From Euonymus europaeus (Eukaryota; Streptophyta; Magnoliopsida; Celastrales; Celastraceae): 64,000 nucleotides of DNA. The position numbers and the translations under genes were made by a program. The notes beneath the pieces were generated by a model, which saw nothing but the letters and a program-made list of their open reading frames with translations, searched no databases and was not told the DNA's origin. Each line of letters opens with the position of its first letter. The first letter of the stretch is position 1. The stretch lies in the NCBI GenBank assembly GCA_963580455.1, contig OY756965.1:26138902-26202901 (forward strand), in the 5' to 3' direction. This document shows, in pieces, positions 10,566-21,700 of the stretch.

Positions 10566-12534
10566 TGTGGGGTGGGCTACTACTTAATAATTTCATTTTG
10601 ATATGTTTGAAAAGTTTTGTGAGGGTTCGGGGGCAGCTTTTTAGGGTTATTTACTATAGCATATCTTTAGAATAATATTATCAATGGACATTATCTATGA
10701 AATTTAATTACAATGACATTTCACCCACATGCCTCAAATTAACACAAACTTTTACTCTGATAATGAGCGATTAGTTGCCCAAATGAAAGTCTTTGTGTCT
10801 TATAAGTGGTTAGTTACTCAAATTAGCTTCCTCTTTTGCTCAATCTTCAACAAACATGGTTATCTAAACAAATTTTACCTTCATAGAGCGACAAACTTAT
10901 CACTATCATAGAGGCACAAACTATAATTACAATAATACTAACGTTTGCATTTCCATACTCTTTACATTCTTAATTGTAAATAAATGTCAAATTTAATTTG
11001 AAAGTGAGAGCACGAAGATGCCAAAATAGCTGGAAGTGGTGACCGTACAGTTGGAGGATTCGGCGACTACAATTCACCGCACCCCGGCGCATTTTCCCGT
11101 ACAATGGGATCTCGTTTGACTCTCTCTATATATGCAATTTGTGTTGTATTGAGTGCAAGAGTGAACTGTCGATGGTGATTGTGGGCCATATCAATTGTGC
11201 TCTAAGGCCCATGATTGGTTTCAGATTCCTGGGCCATGTCAACTATCAGAATAATGTATTTATTCTTTACCCAACTTGTCAACAACAGTAGGGGTCGCAA
11301 CTATGTTTGCTGTTAATTATCTTCCTGACATACAAACAAAAAAAAAAAAAAAAAATTCGGATACGTTGTCCAGACCGCCTACTATTATTTAGTTGTGTCT
11401 TCGGTGAGTTTGAATCCTACTCGTACACAAAAGAAAATTCTTGCAATCGACAGAGTCGAAAAAATACAAAATATATGCAGACTTTTCCCAAAAGACGATA
11501 TGTTAGTCTATAAGGATTACCTCTGAACTTACTGAAAAAACAACCATATGCATATGTATCTAATGCCTTTTGTTTGTTTTCTTGTTCCTCTGTTTTTGTC
11601 CCGAAGTTCAACTTTATTGTGCCTCTTTGAGTTTTGGAACTAATTTGTGAAGGGTTACCTATCAACTCAATGATTGTCAAGCACTTCTTGGCATTTCTTT
11701 CCCAACCAAAGCCATTTTCATTGCCCCAAACTATTCCGAATTGATGCAAAAATATTTTCTTTCTTTCTTTCATCTCTACACAAATAGAATGATGTGCTTT
11801 TTCGTTTGTATTTTATGTGGTAGATGCTGGCGTGCTCTGTACTTTAAAGATTAAGGCTTACTTGAGATAAGTGTTTGAAGGGGTTTGCGAACAAGTGAAC
11901 CCCTCCGAACCATTGATTCGTGCGAACACCTCAAGTTATTCGGAGGAACCCTTCCCAACACCTCTTAACACTTAGCGTTCACTCACACAAACCCTCCCAA
12001 CACCTCCCAATACTTATAAATATCAAGCAATAATTCACCTTTATGAACTACTTTTCCTCCCCAAGAGAGCCTAAAACAAGCATGAAAGTTGGGAAGATAT
12101 GAAAGGAATATGAAATGACCTGATACTGATTGCTGTACAACCAACTTTTCAAGTTATAAATGTTCTTCCTGCAAAAATCTCTGTCCAACTTTGAATAAAC
12201 TGATTTTCTGTCATCGTGTTCATGCAGCTTTTGCAATCTGGGCATATATACAGGAGAGAGTAACATTCTGTGACAGAAGCAGGTTTATTTCATATGAATC
12301 ACTGCTTGAACAACTGAACTAAAACCTTATGACGCTGTGGATAAATGAGAAAAATAGCTACAATTTATTTTCAGGAATGTAAGACAATAGAAACATAGGC
12401 AGGAGAAAGAGACCAGAACAAGTAAAGATTGGCCACAAATTGGAACCCAAGGTTAATAATAGGTATTAGAACCAGAATTAACAGAGTACTTGAGAGAGCG
12501 AGAAGCCAAGGCATCCATAAATCACGACATCTCC
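10566..12534. other. Spacer between IPT and the LTP-like pair
   Basis: No supported gene. Contents: a poly-A run near 11338-11356, three TGGGCC/GGCCCA motifs at 11182-11235, and a short C-rich stretch near 11890-12010 with CCTCCCAACACCTC-like repeats. The last few hundred bases before 12535 are likely the 3' UTR of the minus-strand LTP-like gene. Confidence 0.45.
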
Positions 12535-13124
12535 TTATGGTGTAATTCGGCCTCCGCAAGTGTATGTGACATTGCAAGAATCATCAACCATGATAGTGTA
12601 TTGGTGAGCAGGCCTTGCCAGGAAGACAGGCAAGTGAACTAACATTTCACATACGAACTCAGCATCCAACTCAGTAAGCCAGTGGCAACAATTTGCTTCT
12701 ACAGGGCTTCCATGGTGGTGGTGGTCATCGTGGCGGCGGCCGTCATGGTCATGGTCTTGGTCATCATCGTCGTCATCATGGTCGTCATCATGCTCCTGGT
12801 CATGATAGTGATGGTGGTGGTGGCGGCGGCGTCGACGGCGACGGAGATTGTCATCATCTTCATCATCATGGCCATCTTCGTGGTCACGGTGTCGGTTCTC
12901 ATGACCACTTATGTTTCTGTTGCCATTGCCATGCTCATCCAGGGAGGAGTTAAGGGAGGATGATAAAGAAGGAGCATAAGACGTTGCAGCAGAGAGCAAG
13001 CATAGTTCACCAGGGCTAACTGGGAGGAACAAAGCGGACGTGGAGCTACCTGGCTTTCCATTTTGGGCAAGAACACCGAGATGGCTGCAAGAATCATTCG
13101 TGTAAACATCTCGCGTCTTTCCAT
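12535..13124 (-). pseudogene. LTP-like eight-cysteine gene with His/Asp-rich expansion, frameshifted
   Basis: Tandem copy of the intact gene at 14679-15089. The N-terminal frame starts at 13124 (MERREMFTRMILAA, then PLCSSQLALVNYACSLL), matching the paralog through its first two motif cysteines. The remaining motif (NCCHWLTELDAEFVCEML, then SCNVTYTCGG) lies in another frame that continues to the stop at 12535. The switch needs a one-base change between about 12980 and 13010. Both frames are otherwise open, so the break is recent or a sequence error. The variable region is inflated to roughly 65 residues of almost pure His, Asp, Glu and Arg (DNA about 12700-12910), against a dozen residues in the paralog. 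If translated it would be a secreted LTP-like protein with a potential metal-binding insert. Confidence 0.62.
12700..12910 (-). repeat. CAY/GAY trinucleotide-rich low-complexity tract
   Basis: The minus strand is dominated by CAT, CAC, GAT and GAC triplets coding alternating His and Asp, plus a CGN run coding six or seven Arg. Several frames on both strands stay open here only because of this low complexity. The tract looks like trinucleotide slippage within a coding exon. Confidence 0.75.
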
Positions 13125-14678
13125 CTTTGCTTTGTCTGTGGTTTCAGATATGCATCAAGAGAGATTACAAAGAAATTGGGGACTTTCTGGGGCATCAACT
13201 TTGTCCAGGCATTCCTTTTATAACAGTTGAAGTCATAAACTTAGTGTTTCCTTTAGGCTTCAATTTAGGGTTTCTTGTTTAGCAAAGTGACAGAGAGTGA
13301 TGTTAGTTTTTTCTTTATTTCTATGATGAATAAGAGTACAGGTCTGAATTGTTATATCCCTCTCATTTTGTGTGGCTAGCTACTATTCTTGACATTCTTG
13401 TATAGTAATCACTACTTAAAGGTGTTTCTACCAACCCAGTTCCTACAACCAAAACAAAATGAACAAATGGAAAGACATTTAAGTTGCATGAGCTACTAGG
13501 ACAATGCAAACAATTTAAAATCAGTGCTGATAGAGCGAAGTTTCTACGTCATTCAAGATCCTAAAAGAACTATCTAATTAGCAATTTAGCAGTCAATCAG
13601 AAGTGTAAAAAAGTGCAACAATTTAACTGAAATTCCAGAAAATTATTCAACTAATCTAGTTTTACTTTTTAAGTCGAACTAAAAAGGACCAAGTAGATAA
13701 AAGGCGCAGCAAAGTCTAACAGGGATGGCCAAAAGCCATAGTTCTAACACTTCATACGATCAACTCAAATAGGATATAACAATAAATAATTAGCACTAAA
13801 AAAGATCAGTAATTCAGTACAAAATTCGCTGGTCATTTATCAGCTCTCTTTTTTGTCACAACCCAATATCATATCCATCAACGCAGTTTTGTTAATCCAT
13901 AAGACCTTTAATTCCCTTCCATTAAAAAAAAAATACTTCCAAAGAATTCATCGACCAAATTATTAATAATGCACAAAATTCACAAGTACCTAGGCATTCT
14001 AGGCTAAACACTTGAAGCAACAAAAATTTATGGAAAGAGTACCCTTATGCAAGATGGCAACTTGTGCTTAAGTAATATAATCATTTGGGTATGGATTTTC
14101 TTTCAAAGTTATCAAGCAACACTAAATTAGGGCACTGTGCAAATTCCAAATCTTTTAAATATTATTTAGACATGGAAGAAATAACCATGCATGAGGAAAG
14201 AGGATGTCATTAATCTATTCGTAGAGCAACATGCACCAGATGAAGATTTTATGGAAATATCTGGATCTATAGACAAACTTGAATACCCAAATACGCAGAA
14301 CAAAGCAACTAAAATAAAGGCCTTCCCCTATCATTCCTCTAACAAAATATATGCTTTAGATAACAGGATTATAATTCAAAATTCTGGAGTAACAATTACG
14401 CCAACTAAAAGGTACCTTCTAGTTTAGTTGTCTGAACCCCATCTCCCTGCTCAGGGCAGGGTACAAACCCCAATTCCTGCTTGCTTGTAAAATACAAGCT
14501 ACATTTTATTTCTCACTGAAAGGTATATGTAAGACAACAAAAAATGTAACAAGTGAAAGAGACAACAAGTAATGTTACAGATTCACTGTGAACTCAGAAC
14601 ATGAAGCAGATAAACTATTTGTCTATTTGTGAGACAATAGACAAAGGATAATATAAATCAATCATGATCATTTTCTCA
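13125..14678. other. Spacer between the tandem LTP-like genes
   Basis: About 1.55 kb without a supported gene. The 79-codon open frame at 14191-14427 shows no family I recognise and is probably chance. The part next to 13125 should hold the promoter of the frameshifted copy. Confidence 0.5.
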
Positions 14679-15089
14679 TTACACTTTTACTCCCCCTTGA
14701 CATGAGTAAGTAACATTGCATGAGTTATGAACAATGACAGTGTACTCATGCACAGGCCTTGCAAGGAAGGAGGGCAATTGGACCAACATCGCACAGACAC
14801 AATTGACATCTACATTGTTTAACCACCGGCAACAATTCTGTTCTACAACAGATCCATGGTATTGACTGTGCCTGTGCTCATGGTCATAATCCTGCAAGTC
14901 CAGGGTGGCAGAAATGGGAGGCGACCCTGGAGGTATGGGCAGCATAGCACATGCATAGTTCACTAGAGCCATTTGGGAGACACAGAGTGGTTGCTGAGCC
15001 ACTGATGGTGGCCACAGAGCACCCTCCATCATGGGCAGTATTAAGAACACAATGAAGAACATTGATGCAAGAACACTGACTTTCTCCAT
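14679..15089 (-). CDS. LTP-like / bifunctional-inhibitor family secreted protein, 136 aa
   Basis: Single exon. A hydrophobic signal peptide (residues 1 to about 23, VLASMFFIVFLILPMMEG) precedes an eight-cysteine motif in the usual order: C in PLCVSQ, C in VNYACAML, CC in QNCCRWL, CXC in NCVCAML, C in NSCNV, C in TYSCQ. Members are small secreted helical-bundle proteins that bind lipids or act in cuticle, anther or defence; the role here is unknown. The loop between cysteines 2 and 3 has a short acidic/His segment (DYDHEHRHSQYH), expanded about fivefold in the tandem copy at 12535-13124. No GPI-anchor tail is evident. Confidence 0.8.
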   Translation of the reverse strand: MEKVSVLASMFFIVFLILPMMEGALWPPSVAQQPLCVSQMALVNYACAMLPIPPGSPPISATLDLQDYDHEHRHSQYHGSVVEQNCCRWLNNVDVNCVCAMLVQLPSFLARPVHEYTVIVHNSCNVTYSCQGGVKV

Positions 15090-15856
15090 TTGTGTTATCG
15101 ATATCTTTGCAAATATGCAAGAAAAAGCAGAGAGGTGAAATTCTGTTTTTTGTACGCAAGACTAATCATTTCTACCTTTTATACTGGCAAACTCACAAAT
15201 TTCTTGTTTCTTTCAGTTAGGTTATCTTGTTGAACGATAAACAAAAGTAAAGAATATATGAACAAGGGTATAGAGTTGGTTTTCAGTTCACATATGGAAG
15301 AACACAGTTTCTGAATTGACCTCTCCCATTCATTATGTGTGACAACCAATGCAAAATTAGGTGATTTACTGATTGTTACAGACAGGTGTTGGTAGACCAC
15401 TACAACTCCAGTTAAAAGGTAGAAGTTAATAACACTTCATTTTATGAATTATTTCTGCATGGAACATGCAAAGATATATGGCTCACAGGCGACGACACTA
15501 ATTAGCAATATCACTTGAATCTAAACGATTATACTAAATTGATAAAACCATTAGTTTACCTAAAACAGTTGAGCTTTTCTCTGCTGAAAAGATAACATTT
15601 TATCAATCCAGTGAACCTTGAGGCCATGCACTCCAGATTACTTTTGAGACCAACAAGGTTTATACAAAAGGTAACAGTAGAAAGAACACTTCTACTCCTA
15701 CCATAATCTCAATGTATTTGAATAATTATTTATGGAGAATATGGAGCTTCACATACAATCACTGTAACCAAGGATAGGCATCTATTTACCTGACATCGAT
15801 AATTATGCTGCTCCAGTTTCATTTCCTGATCACCAAAACTATTTCATAATGGCTCA
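15090..15856. other. Spacer between LTP-like gene and PORR gene
   Basis: No gene seen. The part near 15090-15200 is the likely promoter of the intact LTP-like gene; the part near 15856 is the probable 3' UTR of the PORR gene. Confidence 0.45.
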
Positions 15857-17050
15857 CTAGTCACTGCACTCTTGCCCATCCAAATCCTGATTTCTCACTG
15901 CCATAATTTCCATGTCCCGCTTAAGCTCTTCCCCTTTCATCCTCAATTGCTCTAATTTTTCCTGCCATCCCTCCACCAGCAACTGAACAAACTTATCCTT
16001 TATCTCAAACAACGGATCCCGATCAATCAACTCACTCCCCTTATAAGCCTCCCTAAGCACAGCAGTCTTAATTCCACCTTTCAGTGACAAGTAAAATATA
16101 CCTGAATGCCTTGTAAACACATTTGAGAACTCGTTCGAAAACCTATATTCATCACTGAACTTAGCCAGAATTGGAACAGGAACCCTCTTATGCAGAGAGA
16201 GTGAAAGCAACTCATGGACAACACCAACTGTCCTCTTCTCCATTTCTTGCGATGCTTGATCCAAATGTGACACATCCTCATAAGGGGATATGTAATCCAG
16301 CTCCAACCAATCCCTAACCCACTCCCTCATTTCCTTCCGCAAGAAAAATCCAGGAGGAAGCTTAACATTGAAGTTAGGCCGAACACCTATCCCCATTGCC
16401 CTCGATTCCTCTTCTGCTCTATGTTCAATTCTCGATTTAGCAAACTCAGGGTTCCAATTAACCAACTCCAAAAATGACTTACCTTCCCCCGGACACCCAA
16501 CTAGCCTAAAATAATCGGGATACTTAGGCACCAATGTGACCATAAAATCATTCGGAAACCCAAATTCCCTCTTCACTTGCACTAATTTATCTGCACTGAG
16601 TACCTTATCTTTCGAGATCATCAATAACTTACACAACTTGGACACAATCCACGGCTCATGTTCCAGATTAATCCTTTTCTCGTCCTCTAGAAAATCTTTA
16701 AGCCTATCACTTGCCCGCAAAAAGCGAACAGGTTGGGATTTGGGTTTGATTCGTTCATAGTAAGTATCAAACAGCCCCGGATTACGATCAAGGATAGTTT
16801 GGATCTTTACATTAAGACGCAACTTCTCGCGCCTCCTCACGAGGTATCGAAGGGGGATTACCTGACCAGGTTCATTGAGTACCTCCTTGACGACTCGGGT
16901 GCAGTGATTGTATTGCTTGTCGTTTTCTATGGCTTCGTCGAGTTTGGTGTCCTTGCGCCATACAACCTTGAGACTTGAAAAGCGTCTTGCGTGGATCGTG
17001 ATATCTGGGTTGTGCAAGAATTTTGGAATGGAGTGTTTTCCGAAGAGCAT
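15857..17050 (-). CDS. PORR-domain organelle RNA-splicing protein (WTF9-like), 397 aa
   Basis: Single-exon gene for a plant organelle RNA recognition protein. Such proteins bind group II intron RNA and promote splicing in mitochondria or plastids. The N-terminus (MLFGKHSIPKF, then HARRFSSLKVVWRKD) is basic and hydroxylated like a mitochondrial presequence. The PORR domain spans about residues 30-365, with LKVVWRKDTKLDEAIE, VLNEPGQVIPLRYL, the FDTYYERIKP region, KLLMISKDKVLSADKL, FGFPNDFMVTLVPKYPDYF, and the late RHSGIFYLSLKGG block. A charged, probably coiled tail (WQEKLEQLRMKGEELKRDME) ends the protein. The particular paralog is inferred only; WTF9 is the nearest I can name. Confidence 0.85.
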   Translation of the reverse strand: MLFGKHSIPKFLHNPDITIHARRFSSLKVVWRKDTKLDEAIENDKQYNHCTRVVKEVLNEPGQVIPLRYLVRRREKLRLNVKIQTILDRNPGLFDTYYERIKPKSQPVRFLRASDRLKDFLEDEKRINLEHEPWIVSKLCKLLMISKDKVLSADKLVQVKREFGFPNDFMVTLVPKYPDYFRLVGCPGEGKSFLELVNWNPEFAKSRIEHRAEEESRAMGIGVRPNFNVKLPPGFFLRKEMREWVRDWLELDYISPYEDVSHLDQASQEMEKRTVGVVHELLSLSLHKRVPVPILAKFSDEYRFSNEFSNVFTRHSGIFYLSLKGGIKTAVLREAYKGSELIDRDPLFEIKDKFVQLLVEGWQEKLEQLRMKGEELKRDMEIMAVRNQDLDGQECSD

Positions 17051-18438
17051 ATCCGCCTCTAAGCAAGAGATCCGTGAGTGAGGCCGCAGCGTCCTTCTTC
17101 CGTTGACAGGGTTTGTGGTTTAAACGACAAGGAACAGAAAAGGAAAACAAATGAGTGAAGGCAAAGCACTTAAAACGACAGCGTATGGAAAGTTGGGTTT
17201 GGGCTTGAAAAGTGATGCATTTCAATAAGCCCATGCCCATGCCCATGCCCATGTGGACAAATGGCAAGCCGAACAGGTGGATCACGTCACGTCAATGTCA
17301 ATTACCCAACAGGCCAACAGCGTCTGGCGGCCCAACTCAAAACTCCACCAAGCGATCCCCAGCTCCGTGTAGTTAGACAAAATAACCCCTACTTGACAAA
17401 CCGGATTATTATTTTCCGTTTTCTTATAGCCTGAGCTAGGGTGAGGACTGAGGAGATTCTCTTATGACTAAAAGGATCCAATGACTTCGAAGGAATTGAA
17501 CTAGTAGTCGTAGGAGGTGAACATCTCATATACGGCTTATGTAGAGTGGCACTGTGGCAGTGAAGGTGACTTATTTGTCAATTTTCAATTATAAATTCAA
17601 AAAAAAATAAACTGGCCCTATAATCAATCTTTTTTTAGGTTACAGATCTATTTTGTCGACTTTTCTTGCCTATTATTCAGTAAATCGGAGGCTGTTCATC
17701 TTGGAGACCTGATGTGAGGTTATGAGTATGATCGGATGGCTTACGTAAAGTTGACAGATTAGGATTAACATCTGAATTTGAAAGCATGATTAACTAGAAG
17801 ATTGTGTAATAAGAGGAGGAAGGGTTAAGGATTTACCACTACAAATACGCCTACAATTCTATCTCGCGTTAATTACTTCTCTAACGGGACAGCCTACAGC
17901 CTCCCCTCGATACCTGAAAGCTCTATGCTTCCTTCATCACTCGTCACTCCCTCTTGTTTGTTTCCTGAGAAAATTAACACTCGACTCTCGTGAGAAGCGA
18001 AAAGCCGCATTCCCGAGAAACTTGCTAGTTGATCAGCAGAGCGAATTTGATGGTGAGTTTGAGTAGTGAACTTGTTGTTTGACCAAAATAACTAAAAAAA
18101 TCTATCTAGTTCAGCAAAGTTAGATGTATAGAAAATTCAGCAGTTATTAGTGGTAATATGCGCAGAAGGAAACCTGCGAGCTAGTTCAAAAGATAGAATT
18201 ACGGTGACTTTTGAGTCAATTTGTGAAATTGTGCAGAGAGTTGTGATATCATCACACTTGTATCTGTCATACTTGATACTCGTATTTATATATAATTAAT
18301 TTACACATGAACTCTAGATGGAGATTTGGACAGTCCAGACTCCTTAACTCCTCGATCGGTCTATTTCACAATTTGAAACTCTATTGACTGGAGAATCCAA
18401 AGCGTTGTAGATAACTCTCCATTGCAAGATATGCATGG
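17051..18438. other. Promoter of the PORR gene and spacer
   Basis: The first 250 bp hold GGGCY-type (site II-like) motifs, including a CCCATG tandem at 17229-17253. Beyond that I see no gene. The ATG followed by GTGAGT at 18050-18058 resembles a 5' exon end, but no downstream exon could be found. Confidence 0.45.
17229..17253. repeat. (CCCATG)4 tandem in PORR promoter
   Basis: Four consecutive CCCATG units about 180 bp upstream of the PORR start. Read on the gene strand they give repeated ATGGGC, related to the TGGGCY site II element common upstream of organelle gene-expression genes. Confidence 0.6.
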
Positions 18439-18576
18439 TTAGTCATGCCAACATACAAGTAAGACAGTGCATCTCCAGATAATATATATCCGTGCCCTCT
18501 GCTCCCTAATCTGCTTCGAACACCGTTGCCATGATCGAAGCTTCAAACTCCCCGTCGAAAATGTCCTCGCTGCCAT
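18439..18576 (-). CDS. DVL/RTFL (DEVIL/ROTUNDIFOLIA-like) small peptide, 45 aa
   Basis: Plant-specific membrane-associated peptide family whose overexpression restricts organ growth and alters leaf, fruit and trichome shape. The C-terminal half carries the family signature: SKQIREQRARIYIIWRCTVL followed by LVCWHD. This is close to the canonical REQRARxYIxRRCxxMLxCW pattern, with Trp replacing Arg before the first motif Cys and Leu replacing Met before the second. The start at 18576 gives 45 residues, typical for the family; the frame stays open upstream to 18753, but that extension shows no similarity. A TATATA run is about 110 bp upstream. The gene is easily missed because of its size. Confidence 0.85.
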   Translation of the reverse strand: MAARTFSTGSLKLRSWQRCSKQIREQRARIYIIWRCTVLLVCWHD

Positions 18577-18686
18577 TTGAGTTAACAAAGCTTTTGGAGT
18601 AGTTGATTCTCGGTCTGGTAGCTGTGAAGTATTATGGCAAAAAGTGGGGTTGTGGTTTGATGAACTCTTGTGCCTCCCAGACCACC

Positions 18687-18702
18687 TATATATATATATA
18701 TT
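18687..18702 (-). promoter_or_regulatory. Possible TATA element of the DVL/RTFL gene
   Basis: A TATATATA run on the minus strand about 110 bp upstream of the peptide's ATG. Plausible as a TATA box but could be just a microsatellite. Confidence 0.35.
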
Positions 18703-21700
18703 CAAACACAAATAAAAGTCGAGGAGATGGAGATCATATCCTGAGGGAAGCAATATGTGGTGGATGACATATTTTGGTCCATTGTTGGGCCAATGGTCCA
18801 GGACGCACTGGTCAAATTAGCTTGTCTCCATGCCAAACAACCTTGGACGTGGACTTCACATCCAACCCTTCCCTACAGTGGGTCATCTTGTCCCATATGA
18901 TCAAATATTCCTACATATATGTTCATTGCATATATGCCCATATACCCATCAAATCTCGTATGATTTCTTGTACGTATACATATAAAATAGTGACAGAAAA
19001 TATTCTTTTTCTTCTGTCTCTTCCGAAATCCTTAAGTGGGTGTTTTTGAAGTCCAAAATTAGGAGGTGGGCAAGGGTCAGCAGGTAGGGTTATGGAAAAT
19101 GATTGCTAACACAACCTAACTTGCTAATCAATTAGACATCAGTAGTACTGACCCAATCCTAACTGAACAATAATATAACTGTTCAATATTTTTATGTATA
19201 GTTAACAAATTTGGTATGGTTGTATTCTAATGACAAGCTTTGACCGGATACATTCAATCTTGACCAGTTACAGATAATGTAGGTTGTGAAAGATCGAGGA
19301 GAGGACTAGAGAAGAGACCGACCATTTCTCTTCGTGTTTCTTAACAATATCTTTGTCTATATATGTAAGGTAGCCGATTTATTTACGTAATAATTAAGTT
19401 TGGAATTGCTTTTTCCTTTTTAATTTGATTTGTATTTTTAGCTTGTAAAAGGGAATGACAACTGGTCGGATACTCCTGAGAAAATCCATACGTGTTAATA
19501 TATTATATTTTCAAGCGTTGGTATCCATATCCACAAATTTCTGAGTTTTTCAAACCCAACCCAAGTGTCAAATAGAGAGACAAGTATAATGTATCATTGG
19601 ATGTTCACAGTTAGTTTCGATCGATTATTAGACATATTTTTGTCAAATTATTTAATCGGTTATCAATCTATTATATAAATTTTTCGCTATTCTGTTCGAT
19701 TTTCAATCAATTTTAATATGCAAACAAATTTTTAAAAAAATCGACCAAACGAATCGATTATGATCAATTTTCGTTATGTCAATTTTTTGAAGAGCTCTTG
19801 AGCTTACCTAGAATCCCAGGTCACGTGCACCAATCACTCATTACAAGGACTTGTCTACTGCTTCTGCTACTCCTAGGCTTTAGAGGGGACACACATGGCC
19901 TGACCCTTCACTTTAACAACAACGTAACACGGGCCCTATCTTTGGACACATTGGGCCACCTTGTTTATGGACAACTGCGTTTGGATTGCGACAATTGTTA
20001 CGTTGGGCCCAGCCCACGTGAATTACTATAATACTATGTCTTACTGTCTCGACGTTCTTGGTAATCCTAAAACCATTTCTCAATATCTTAGATCATAATA
20101 ATTAAAACTGAACTGTGTTGATTCTGAATGGGAGGAATTGGTGATTGGAGAATGCACACGTGAGACTGACTATTAATTAGAGTAATGACAACAAAATGGC
20201 TGAAACATGAGAATGAGAATGTTTTCTCTACAGATAGATTTGGACTCCAATTCCATCTAAATATCCATGCTGTCGGGTGGATTTTATGTTGTTTTGTACA
20301 GACTACTGTTAGAATTTTAATAAAAAATTAGACGAGTTTTTTTTATTTTATAAAAGGAATCTCTGTTCTAATGAAACATGTTTTTAACTCGTCTCCAACT
20401 AACAATGTAATTTGATATCATATTTATAATTGTAAACATGTTGTAAAGCGACTCCTAGGTAAAATAAAACTTGAAGATTTGACTCATTTATAAATACTAA
20501 TGATTTATGTAATGTGCAAAAGAAAGACTTTTACGATTTTACCTATATTTTTTGGTGAGAGAATTAAGATTGTTTAGTTGTACAAGTTTTCTATACTTGA
20601 TTGTTTTTCACAACATCTGTCATTTTTTGTGGTTGTATTGTGTCATTACACATGAATGTTGACACCCATTTCAATAGGTGAATATGCAGATAAGTGGTAG
20701 AATTACAGTGATGCAAATAAAAAGTCATAAGTTAAATTCCTAAAACAATGTACATCTAGACTGTCCATGACCCTCGCCACTGGCGCCAATAAAATTGTCC
20801 GGACTTTCCTCTAAAATATCAAAACTTAACAAGCTTAAGATCAGAGAATCCTGAGAATCCTCCTTTCAGACACTGGGGTTTGTTAGGATTAGTTCAAAAG
20901 GGCTATTACTTTCTATTGTCTGAGATGTAGAGGACAAACCTTGGACATGAAAACTACATGCCAATTAAGGAGAAAGGGAAATCACAAGGAAGAAATTGCC
21001 ATACAACTCATCAATTGAGATGCCAAAATTGACAATAGACAAGGAGCAATAACCATATTTAAAGGCATATGGCCCATCAATATCTGCACCCTTTCTTCAT
21101 TATCAAAACTGCAAAACCTAATATTTGTTTTAGTGAAACAGTTCTGCATAACAGATAATTCAGGGCAAAAAATCAAATACATAAAATACCCACCAAATAT
21201 GTCCAAAGATTCCAAAAGCTTAGCTATTTCTCAGCAAACCATGCCAAAAAGCTTCTCAACAAATTTTCAAAACAAGAAGAAAAAGACGTGGAGGAAGATA
21301 AAATAATTCTAGGAAGACCTTAACAGTGAGTTCATGGATTGATTTCACCGGCACTGATTCAGAAGCCCTCAAGCCTGATACCCTTCGTCATCTTAATTTG
21401 CAGTTAAATCCATACATGACACATTCAAATTACAAGTCTTCAATCTTCCAATAGATAGTAGTGAACATACACACAACATTTGATCAAGTATACCGACTAC
21501 AATCTCGTAATTGTATCCAGATTCAATAAGACCTCTCATTCCAGGAAAATCCTTTATAGTATTTGTCTCAATCTGACCCAAGATCCATAACAAGAAGACA
21601 ATGTTCTTCCTGGGAAATAAAATACTAGCCCCGGAGGAAGGGATCAAATTCCAACCTAGACAGAATTGTTACATTAAACTAACACGCACACCGGACATGG

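Noticed and set aside
12682..12963. Overlapping plus-strand open frames rich in Val/Met or Gly/His opposite the LTP-like gene
   Set aside because: They exist only because the CAY/GAY tract lacks stops in most frames. The minus-strand frame carries the conserved cysteine motif.
12980..13010. A short intron in place of the LTP-1 frameshift
   Set aside because: No GT-AG pair of workable length lies around the frame switch, and the intact paralog has no intron.
16733..16978. Plus-strand open frame inside the PORR gene
   Set aside because: Antisense shadow of a clear PORR coding sequence.
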